NCBI GenBank assembly: GCA_017998495.1
Contig: JAGOCY010000016.1
Coordinates: 1-10,961 of the forward strand
Source of the DNA: Corallincola sp.
GTDB taxonomy: Bacteria > Pseudomonadota > Gammaproteobacteria > Enterobacterales > Neiellaceae
DNA: 10,961 bases
Direction of reading: 5' to 3'
The notes below the pieces were generated by a model, which saw only the letters and a program-made list of their open reading frames with translations, was not told the DNA's origin and searched no databases. Within the stretch, counting starts at the first letter, position 1, and each line of letters starts with the position of its first letter. Made by a program: the position numbers and the translations under genes. This document shows positions 6,499 through 10,922 of the stretch, piece by piece.

Positions 6499-7548
6499 TC
6501 AGGCCTTGGCCGTGACTTTGCCGAAGCCGCGCAGGCGGTAGCGCCAGCTGTCGATATGGGCCTGGAACTGAGCCACGCCAATGGCCAGCAGCAGGGTCAC
6601 CAGCGCGCACCATAGGTAATAAGCACCACCGGTGCCGTTGGTCGCCTCGACGATCCAACGCGCCAGCATATGGGTGAGAAACACCGGGTAGGCCAGCTTG
6701 CCCAGCCAGCCGTCGAGCCAGTCGCCCTGGCCCCCTTTAATGCGCTTGAGCAGCTCCCGGGCCAGCGGTACAAACAGCATCATGCCGATCAGCACCTCAT
6801 CCACCGGCTGGGTTTTGAGCATGCCGTTGTGCGACAGAATTACGAAAAAGGCCAGGGCATAGGCGGCGACCGTCCAGCGCACGGCGCTCCGGGCCAGTGG
6901 CTGTTGTTCACCCACATAAGCCAGGTGGCCGAGCAGGAAGGTGAGCACCACCACTTGGGGAAGGGTGTAACCCAGAGCGTTGGGGAAAGACTGGTTACAC
7001 CAGAATTCGGAGATGGCGCTGCAGCCGGGTAGGTGGTCGCCCACGGTGCCGCCCATGGCGAAGATGGTCCACTGCAGCAGCACCAGCACCACCAAGGCGA
7101 CGATCTTGGCGCGCAGGGAGAGCAGCATGATCAGCGGCAGCACCAGATAGAACTGGATTTCGGCTCCCAGCGACCAGCCGGGCACGATCACATCGCTGCG
7201 GCTGCCATCCATCACGAAGATGTAGTTGTAGGGGATGAGCAGTAGTTCATAAAACCAGGTGCCGTTTGCCAGCTTGCCCGCTTTGTTGGGGTCAAAGGCG
7301 AGCCACAGGCAGGAGAGGGCAAACACCAGCAGAAACGCCGGGTAAAGGCGCACCAAGCGGTCGGTGTAGAAAGCCCGTAACGGCGTGGACGAATCCTGCT
7401 GAAAGCGCTGATAAGAGAGCGTCATCAGATAGCCGGAGATGAAGTAAAAGGCGATCACCGCCGAGTCGCCCAAATTGACCGGCAGATAGCGGCCATGCCA
7501 ATGGCTGAAGGCGACCATGAGCGCCAGAAAGAAACGGAATGACCCCAT
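6499..7548 (-). CDS. Acyltransferase 3 family membrane protein
   Basis: The 349-residue protein has about ten hydrophobic segments, typical of the acyltransferase 3 (OafA/YrhL/NodX) family, which transfer acetyl or other acyl groups to surface or exported sugars. Near the N terminus are FRFFLALMVAFSHWHGRY, with the His16 position, and FYFISGYLMTLSYQRF. FYTDRLVRLYPAF at 60-72 has the conserved arginines, and PGWSLGAEIQFYLVLP at 123-138 has the conserved Glu130. The last helices follow KLAYPVFLTHMLARW. It starts at the ATG at 7548, directly before the conserved first helix; no strong ribosome binding site is visible. It is monocistronic and ends in a clear terminator. The acceptor molecule is unknown, and no polysaccharide cluster surrounds it here. 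Confidence 0.88.
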   Translation of the reverse strand: MGSFRFFLALMVAFSHWHGRYLPVNLGDSAVIAFYFISGYLMTLSYQRFQQDSSTPLRAFYTDRLVRLYPAFLLVFALSCLWLAFDPNKAGKLANGTWFYELLLIPYNYIFVMDGSRSDVIVPGWSLGAEIQFYLVLPLIMLLSLRAKIVALVVLVLLQWTIFAMGGTVGDHLPGCSAISEFWCNQSFPNALGYTLPQVVVLTFLLGHLAYVGEQQPLARSAVRWTVAAYALAFFVILSHNGMLKTQPVDEVLIGMMLFVPLARELLKRIKGGQGDWLDGWLGKLAYPVFLTHMLARWIVEATNGTGGAYYLWCALVTLLLAIGVAQFQAHIDSWRYRLRGFGKVTAKA

Positions 7549-7920
7549 AGTGGTGGCTAAGTTATGGCAAGGCAGGAATGGCCGTCACCTTGCCAGATTC
7601 CGGCGTTGCCAGCCAGCGGCGTGAGGCTATGGCTCGCCGGTGGTGGGGCGTGATCATCAGCCTGTGGCGGGACGCCAATGACAGGCTGTGGCTATGGTGG
7701 CGACAGCCACCACCCATTGGCCCAGCAGCGCGGCGCCCACCACAATCAGGCGGTGTCTGCTGTTCACCTTGGGAGGTGGTTATGACTCGCTTGCGCCGCT
7801 CGCTGCAGCCCGCCGTTACCCGTGTGTTACTCGGCTATCGCCGCCAGTGGTTGCTGGCGAGCGAGGTGTTGGTGGCGATGGCTCGCTGACGGTTGTCGTT
7901 TGCCACCGGCGTGGCCAGAG
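7549..7920. other. Hairpin-rich region, no convincing conserved gene
   Basis: No recognisable protein is encoded here apart from a possible 35-residue reading frame listed separately. CAGCCTGT (7658-7665) and ACAGGCTG (7681-7688) are perfect arms enclosing a second stem, GGCG (7666-7669) with CGCC (7673-7676), around a GGA loop. A further perfect stem, GGTGGC (7696-7701) with GCCACC (7706-7711), has a GACA loop. The style matches the structured repeats that follow, and this may be a diverged part of them. Confidence 0.4.
7782..7889 (+). CDS. Possible 35-residue small protein
   Basis: GGGAGG five bases before an ATG gives a good translation start for MTRLRRSLQPAV onward, 35 residues, ending AMAR. 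The product would be strongly basic at its N terminus (five arginines in the first 15 residues) and more hydrophobic later (WLLASEVLVAMA). The only support is the ribosome binding site and length; no family is recognised. It sits at the left edge of the hairpin-rich region and could be chance. Confidence 0.22.
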   Translation: MTRLRRSLQPAVTRVLLGYRRQWLLASEVLVAMAR

Positions 7921-8040
7921 AGCGGCTGCGCCGCTGCAGATTTGCCACTGCGTGGCGGCGGATTGCGGCTACGCCGCCCGGATGCGGGCTTCCGCGCCCG
8001 CGCGACGGGCAGGAGGAGGGTGGCCGGACCCTCCTCCTGC
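7921..8040 (-). repeat. Mini-hairpin array 1 with large hairpin
   Basis: Five consecutive perfect hairpins are separated by short linkers. Three are mini-hairpins with three-base loops: AGCGGC/GCCGCT (7921-7935), GCCAC/GTGGC (7944-7956) and GCGGC/GCCGC (7965-7977). Then comes GCGGGC/GCCCGC with a six-base loop (7984-8001), and finally a 13-bp stem starting GCAGGAGGAGGGT (8009-8040, six-base loop). Linkers are alike: GCAGATTT, GGCGGATT, CCGGAT. Strand is given in the orientation of copy C. It matches array 2 in order, with one unit fewer. To its right the sequence diverges from array 2 exactly where the outer stem of the 170-bp fold would begin. Confidence 0.8.
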
Positions 8041-8274
8041 ACCACCAGCCGGCCCGATAGAGCAGCGCCATCAAGGCCGTGGTTTGTTCCGGTGCTGCTG
8101 GCCGGCCGCTCGACGGCACATCCTTGTGCCGGGCTCGCTCTCGGCAACCTCCTGTTGCCTCGACCTGCCAGTAGCCCCAAGGTTAGGTTTGACTGCTGCG
8201 TGATCGCAGCGCTGCTCAAACGGGTGGACGAAGGCACTGCGCCGTTGCGATGCGCTGTGGTTGAGCTTTGGTTT
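8041..8274. other. Structured non-coding stretch between array 1 and copy A
   Basis: No gene is seen. Three perfect hairpins occur: CGGCACA/TGTGCCG (8114-8131, loop TCCT), GGCAAC/GTTGCC (8143-8159, loop CTCCT) and GCTGCG/CGCAGC (8195-8210, loop TGAT). On the minus strand the first two loops read AGGA and AGGAG, like those in the three-way junction copies. A long open frame on the minus strand across this region is judged an artefact of high GC. Confidence 0.5.
8212..8227 (+). repeat. Direct repeat CTGCTCAAACGGGTGG, first copy
   Basis: This 16-base sequence recurs exactly at 8491-8506, and the similarity continues weakly afterwards (GACGAAGGCAC against GAGAAGACACC). The two copies bracket structured copy A. 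Confidence 0.7.
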
Positions 8275-8448
8275 CCCCCTGGATCACCACCTGCACCCAT
8301 GCCTGCCGACCCAAGGCCAGTCGGGTGTCGGGGGTGAGCTGGCAGGGATGCCAGCGAAAGCACATCTGGGCAGGAGAGCCCATATTTGCGACCCCTCCGC
8401 CCGGCTAGCCGTGCGTAGTTATGCGCCGAGCGGGTAGTGAGCAAGGGG
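8275..8448 (+). repeat. Structured element copy A (rearranged)
   Basis: The core at 8331-8395 is a three-way junction. GGGGT (8331-8335) pairs with ACCCC (8391-8395). Hairpin GCTGGCA/TGCCAGC (8338-8355) has a GGGA loop. A GAAA linker follows at 8356-8359. The second hairpin (8360-8389) has an inner GGGC/GCCC stem and an AGGAGA loop. The left outer arm reads CCCCC then GATCACCACC (8282-8291). The right side is not the normal right arm but an inverted left-end sequence ending GGTAGTGAGCAAGGGG (8433-8448), which still pairs with the left arm at 8 of 10 positions. This copy therefore has two left ends facing each other and looks like a recombination product. Confidence 0.75.
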
Positions 8449-8490
8449 TAGGGCGAAGCATCAGCAGCTGGCTGTAGCCTAGTTACGCAT

Positions 8491-8506
8491 CTGCTCAAAC
8501 GGGTGG
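8491..8506 (+). repeat. Direct repeat CTGCTCAAACGGGTGG, second copy
   Basis: Exact second copy of the 16-base sequence at 8212-8227, lying just right of copy A and 79 bp before the vapC stop. It is followed by GAGAAGACACC, which resembles GCAGAAGACAC at 9709-9719 after another left-end fragment. Confidence 0.7.
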
Positions 8507-8584
8507 GAGAAGACACCCCGCGAATTTCTTTGGCGCAGCTGCATCTGGCTGGCAGTGGCGAGCGTGGGCCGCTCACGCCGCACG

Positions 8585-8989
8585 CTAGCTTTGCGTCCAG
8601 TCTTCAATGCGAATGCCGGCGACGCGGGCGAATTCGCGGCTGTTGTTGGTAACCAGAATCAGCCCCTGGCTGCGGGCGTGGCCGGCGATCATCTGGTCAT
8701 AGGGGCCAATGGGTTGCCCCAGCTGGGCCAGTTCGGCACGGATCTGGCCGCTGTGGATGGCGGCGGGGCGGTCGTAGGGCAGCACCTCAAGGCGGGCGGC
8801 GAAGCCGTCGATCACCGCGAGGTTGCGCTCTGGCGCAGCAGATTTCTCGGCGCCATAGATCAGCTCCATCAGGGTAATGGCGCTGATCGCCATCAGCCCG
8901 TGGTGACGGTTGAAGGCGGCGCGCACCTGCTCTGGCTTGTGCTTGATGGTGTAGATGCAGATGTTGGTATCGAGCAGGTACTTGAGCAT
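8585..8989 (-). CDS. vapC: VapC toxin, PIN-domain ribonuclease
   Basis: The 134-residue toxin closely resembles the enterobacterial and Haemophilus VapC group, which cleaves initiator tRNA. PIN-domain acidic residues are visible: Asp7 in YLLDTNICIY, Glu42 in LMELIYGAEKS, Asp98 in GPYDQMIAGHAR, then TNNSREF at 114-120. The length is normal and all key residues are present, so it should be active. The ATG at 8989 shares its A with the vapB stop codon (TGATG), giving translational coupling; a GTG one codon earlier is also possible. It forms a two-gene operon with vapB. The 3' end abuts a hairpin-forming sequence without a T run. Function as tRNA-fMet cleavage is inferred from the subgroup. Confidence 0.92.
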   Translation of the reverse strand: MLKYLLDTNICIYTIKHKPEQVRAAFNRHHGLMAISAITLMELIYGAEKSAAPERNLAVIDGFAARLEVLPYDRPAAIHSGQIRAELAQLGQPIGPYDQMIAGHARSQGLILVTNNSREFARVAGIRIEDWTQS

Positions 8990-9216
8990 CACAGCGCCTC
9001 GCGCTGCTGCTCCGCCGGCTGGTCGCGGTCGCTGGCAAAATCGGCAGAGACGGCCGGGCCATCAAACCAGCTGTCCCAGGATTCGCCTGCCGGGGTGATC
9101 AGCCGGGCGCGGCCCACGACCACTACCTCCACCCGTTTAACGTCATCTGGCAGCGCCACAGCTTTGGGCAAGCGCACCGCCTGGGTACGGCTGGCCATAA
9201 ATACGGTGGATTCCAT
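8989..9216 (-). CDS. vapB: VapB antitoxin, AbrB/SpoVT-type
   Basis: The 75-residue antitoxin has an N-terminal swapped-hairpin DNA-binding domain (FMASRTQAVRLPKAVALPDD at about 6-25, then VKRVEVVVVGRARLITPAG). Its C-terminal toxin-binding tail is rich in aromatic and acidic residues (SWDSWFDGPAVSADFASDRD). This is the VagC/VapB group normally paired with this VapC type. GAGG six bases before the ATG at 9216 sets the start. It binds and inhibits VapC, and the pair is expected to repress its own promoter through the inverted repeat at 9226-9258. It lies between structured copies A and B. Confidence 0.92.
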   Translation of the reverse strand: MESTVFMASRTQAVRLPKAVALPDDVKRVEVVVVGRARLITPAGESWDSWFDGPAVSADFASDRDQPAEQQREAL

Positions 9217-9225
9217 CGGGCACCT

Positions 9226-9258
9226 CATCTGGGATGTGCGGAGTGAATATCCCAGATG
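9226..9258. promoter_or_regulatory. vapBC operator, 10-bp inverted repeat
   Basis: CATCTGGGAT (9226-9235) and ATCCCAGATG (9249-9258) are perfect inverted arms with a 13-base spacer, 23 bp centre to centre (about two helical turns). The site lies from 9 to 42 bp upstream of the vapB ATG, and one arm overlaps the ribosome binding site. Two-arm sites like this are typical of VapBC autoregulation. Confidence 0.78.
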
Positions 9259-9329
9259 CTAGTCCGCTGGTGGTGGTTGCGCAACCGTTGGTGGGGATGT
9301 GGTTGCGCCTGCAGCGCTGGCTGGTTGTT

Positions 9330-9464
9330 GCCGCTACGCGGCCAGATCCGCCACTGCGTGGCGGCAGATGCGCCTGCGGCGCCGGATTGCGGCTGCGCCG
9401 CCCGGATGCGGGGTGTTGCCCCCGCGCGACAAGCAGGAGGAGGGTGGCCGGACCCTCCTCCTGC
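9330..9464 (-). repeat. Mini-hairpin array 2 with large hairpin
   Basis: Six consecutive perfect hairpins. Four mini-hairpins have three-base loops: GCCGC/GCGGC (9330-9342), GCCAC/GTGGC (9350-9362), GCGCC/GGCGC (9370-9382) and GCGGC/GCCGC (9389-9401). Then GCGGGG/CCCCGC has a six-base loop (9408-9425), followed by the same 13-bp stem as array 1 (9433-9464). Linkers CAGATCC, GGCAGAT, CGGATT and CCGGAT match array 1. The unit at 9370-9382 is extra relative to array 1. Read on the element strand, the triloops are GTA or GCA. It joins structured copy B directly. Confidence 0.85.
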
Positions 9465-9476
9465 ACCACCAGCCGG

Positions 9477-9645
9477 CCCCCAAGCTCACCACCATCAATA
9501 TCTGGCTGATGTTCTGCCGGCCTCCGGGGTCGCAAATATGGGCTGTCCTGCCCAGATTTGCTTTCGCTGGCATCCTTGCCAGCTCACCCCCTGCGCCCGG
9601 CTGGCCGTGCGTTAGCCAGCGCCGTGCGGGTGGTGAGCAAGGGGG
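9477..9645 (-). repeat. Structured element copy B
   Basis: This is a complete copy. The outer stem pairs GCTCACCACC (9484-9493) with GGTGGTGAGC (9629-9638), followed across an AA/AA internal loop by CCCCC (9477-9481) with GGGGG (9641-9645). The three-way junction core lies at 9526-9590: GGGGT (9526-9530) pairs with ACCCC (9586-9590), hairpin GCTGGCA/TGCCAGC (9566-9583) has loop AGGA on the minus strand, then the GAAA linker, and a second hairpin at 9532-9561 has stems GCAAAT/ATTTGC and GGGC/GCCC. Compared with copy C, bases differ but pairing is kept. No open reading frame across it looks real. Confidence 0.85.
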
Positions 9646-9666
9646 GGGAATACGGCGCTGCCGCTG

Positions 9667-9720
9667 AGCGGCTGGTCGTGCGTTGGCCAAACGCGGCGCA
9701 GGTGGTGGGCAGAAGACACA
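9667..9720. repeat. Diverged left-end fragment of the structured element
   Basis: The plus-strand sequence CGGCTGGTCGTGCGTTGGCC, followed by a CAGGTGGTGGGCAGAAGAC segment, resembles the left end of copy B at 9598-9645 (CGGCTGGCCGTGCGTTAGCC, then GGTGGTGAGCAAGGGG). It is a second, decayed left end just outside copy B. The similar sequence at 8399-8448 is part of copy A. Confidence 0.55.
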
Positions 9721-9831
9721 GCTCGCTTTTCACCCATAGCCTGCTGGACTTCTGCGCTGACACGGTATAGAAATCAGCCACACGCATTCAGCTGACCACC
9801 GATTTCCGTTAAGTGGAAACGAGCCAGTAGA

Positions 9832-9860
9832 TTGATCAGGTTGTTAGTGTTTTTTAGAGC
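9832..9860 (+). promoter_or_regulatory. brnT: Possible promoter of the brnT operon
   Basis: TTGATC (9832-9837) and TAGAGC (9855-9860) are 17 bases apart in an AT-rich stretch just before the brnT ribosome binding site. The -10 match is weak. A small inverted repeat, TTTCC/GGAAA (9803-9819), lies just upstream and might bind a regulator. Confidence 0.3.
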
Positions 9861-9877
9861 AAACAGGGAGGTCATAA

Positions 9878-10162
9878 ATGGACTACGAATGGGACGAAAA
9901 CAAGCGGACTAGTAACCTCGAAAAGCATGGTGTAGATTTCGTCGCTGCGGTCGAGGTGTTCAAAGATAAAGACCGTATTGAGACTGAAGATACACGGAAA
10001 GACTACGGTGAGGTACGGCTGCAGAGTATTGGTGAGGCCCGGCCTGGAGTGCTATTTGTAGTTTATACGTTGCGAGACAAGGGCTCGACGCGACGTCTGA
10101 TCTCTGCGCGCAAGGCAAACCTTAAAGAGCGCGCAATTTATCTGTCACTTAAAGGAAAGTAA
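9878..10162 (+). CDS. brnT: BrnT-family ribonuclease toxin
   Basis: The 94-residue protein belongs to the BrnT (DUF497) family, RelE-like ribonuclease toxins. The N-terminal signature YEWDENKRTSNLEKHGVDF (3-21) and the C-terminal signature RRLISARKANLKERAIY (72-88) are both intact. Between them is VEVFKDKDRIETEDTRKDYGEVRLQSIG, and then the strand GVLFVVYTLRD. The length is normal, so it is probably functional. GGGAGGT five bases before the ATG gives a strong start. The gene and the two that follow are clearly AT-richer than the rest of the window, suggesting separate acquisition. Two BrnA-like short proteins follow in the place of a normal antitoxin. Confidence 0.88.
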   Translation: MDYEWDENKRTSNLEKHGVDFVAAVEVFKDKDRIETEDTRKDYGEVRLQSIGEARPGVLFVVYTLRDKGSTRRLISARKANLKERAIYLSLKGK

Positions 10163-10173
10163 GGGGCTGACGC

Positions 10174-10350
10174 ATGAAAAAATACACTGAAGAGCAGCTT
10201 AAGCACATGCAGGACAAGACGGATTACGACCGTCTTGAGAACATGACTGAAGACGAAGTTGAGGAAAATTCGGTCATTGACGAAGATTCATTGACACCAT
10301 CAGATGCTGACCTGGCAAAATTTAAAAAGGTTAAGAATGATGGCCAGTGA
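10174..10350 (+). CDS. Short BrnA-like antitoxin candidate 1 (58 aa)
   Basis: The 58-residue acidic protein begins MKKYTEEQLKHMQDKTDYDR, continues LENMTEDEVEENS, and ends KKVKNDGQ. The KTDYDRLENMTEDEV stretch resembles the N-terminal toxin-facing part of BrnA-type antitoxins (COG3514, typically T-D-W-x-R-L then M-T-D-E). The C-terminal ribbon-helix-helix domain that BrnA uses to bind DNA is absent; the protein stops where that domain would begin. The ATG at 10174 is 11 bp after brnT, with AAGGGG close upstream. It could be a complete short antitoxin or a truncated BrnA. Neutralisation of BrnT is inferred from position and motif. Confidence 0.72.
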   Translation: MKKYTEEQLKHMQDKTDYDRLENMTEDEVEENSVIDEDSLTPSDADLAKFKKVKNDGQ

Positions 10351-10516
10351 AAACTTGAAGCGAGTCAACCAGAAAACGGTCAAGGCAGTAAAGGATAATA
10401 CCGATTGGGACAGGGTTTATTCACAGACCGAAGGTGAAATTCAGAATAATGCAGTATCTGATCCTGATGCGCCCTGTCTGAAAGATGCAGTGTACAAAAA
10501 AGTCGGTAAAAGCTAA
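10337..10516 (+). CDS. Short BrnA-like antitoxin candidate 2 (59 aa)
   Basis: The 59-residue protein overlaps the previous gene by 14 bp in another frame, with AAAAAGG six bases before the ATG at 10337 (a second ATG follows immediately). It carries DNTDWDRVYSQTEGEIQNNA then SDPDAPCLKDAVYKK. TDWDRV, QTEGEI and SDPDAP are again BrnA-N-terminus-like, and also align with KTDYDRLENMTEDEV in the preceding protein. A basic N terminus (LKRVNQKTVKAVK) precedes the motif. It too lacks a ribbon-helix-helix domain. Two tandem paralogous short antitoxins behind one BrnT is the simplest reading; how they share the job is unknown. Confidence 0.68.
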   Translation: MMASENLKRVNQKTVKAVKDNTDWDRVYSQTEGEIQNNAVSDPDAPCLKDAVYKKVGKS

Positions 10517-10530
10517 CAAGCATGGCTAAC

Positions 10531-10558
10531 GGGACTGCCGTCACTTTGCGGCAGTTCC
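10531..10558 (+). terminator. Hairpin after the brnT operon, possible terminator
   Basis: GGGACTGCCG (10531-10540) pairs with CGGCAGTTCC (10549-10558), 10 bp with one G-T pair and an eight-base loop, 14 bp after the last stop codon. No T run follows immediately, so termination is possible but weak. It also lies just outside structured copy C and could mark its edge. Confidence 0.4.
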
Positions 10559-10586
10559 TACCTTCCAGTAGCCACATTTTTCCTCA

Positions 10587-10755
10587 CCCCTTGATCACCA
10601 CCCGCACCCACGCCAGCTAACCCACGGCCAGCCGGGTGTAGGGGTTGAGTCGCCTGGACGGCGACGAAAGCCACTAAGGCACAGGGAGGTGACTTTGTGG
10701 CGACCCCGTAACCCGGCAGAACACAGCACATTGTCGATGGTGGTGATCTCGGGGG
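10587..10755 (+). repeat. Structured element copy C
   Basis: This is a complete copy. The outer stem pairs GATCACCACC (10593-10602) with GGTGGTGATC (10739-10748), then CCCC (10587-10590) with GGGG (10751-10754) across a 2-by-2 internal loop. CACCC (10605-10609) can pair with GGGTG (10634-10638). The three-way junction pairs GGGGT (10641-10645) with ACCCC (10703-10707), with hairpin GTCGCC/GGCGAC (10649-10665, loop TGGAC), linker GAAA (10666-10669) and hairpin GCCAC/GTGGC (10670-10701) whose inner stem ends in loop AGGGAG. Relative to copy B, the stem sequences change on both sides together. Confidence 0.85.
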
Positions 10756-10766
10756 CCGCCGGGATT

Positions 10767-10922
10767 GGTAAGGGCCGGGCGGGTCCGGCCCTTACCTGGC
10801 CAGCGCCGGCCAGTCGGCGCTCTTATCAAATCGCGACGCGATTTGTCTCAACGCCCGCCGCGCAGCGGCAATCTCAGTGACGAGATACGAGTCGCGAACA
10901 GCAGACGCCGCCACGCAGTGGC
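10767..10922 (+). repeat. Mini-hairpin array 3 with large hairpin
   Basis: In the same order as array 2 read on its element strand, a large hairpin comes first: a 12-bp stem starting GGTAAGGGCCGG (10767-10796, six-base loop). Next is GCGCCG/CGGCGC with a six-base loop (10803-10820). A CAAATCGC/GCGATTTG hairpin follows with loop GAC (10827-10845), then GCCGC/GCGGC with loop GCA (10857-10869), ATCTC/GAGAT with a six-base loop (10871-10886) and GCCAC/GTGGC with loop GCA (10910-10922). CCAAATCC after it is the linker type seen in array 1. The array may continue past the window end. Confidence 0.8.

Noticed and set aside
6380-6658. N-terminal extension of the redoxin gene
   Set aside because: The frame is open, but it crosses the operator, the promoter and the acyltransferase terminator, and the extra residues are not redoxin-like.
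7827-8576. Long open frame on the minus strand (about 249 residues)
   Set aside because: It runs across hairpins and repeats, is rich in Arg, Pro, Ser and Ala, has no recognisable domain, and is explained by high GC in non-coding DNA.
8561-8586. Terminator after vapC
   Set aside because: AGCGTG and CACGCT can pair, but the stem overlaps the stop codon and no T run follows on the minus strand.
7921-9464. CRISPR array
   Set aside because: The short repeats are self-complementary hairpins of varying sequence with 6-8 base linkers. There are no identical direct repeats with unique spacers of about 30 bases, and no cas genes.
9143-9690. Open frames on both strands over array 2 and copy B
   Set aside because: The same peptide-like segments recur only because the DNA repeat recurs. 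No ribosome binding sites or family features are seen.
8275-10755. Integron attC sites
   Set aside because: Copies lie in both orientations, lack the paired RYYYAAC/GTTRRRY core boxes, and have a three-way junction instead of one imperfect hairpin. GCGTTAGCC at 9610 is suggestive but is not matched by a partner box.
8275-10755. IscB-associated omega RNA (HEARO) or IS200/IS605 end
   Set aside because: No IscB, TnpB or TnpA gene lies in the window, and I could not match the fold to the known consensus from memory. A covariance search would settle it.
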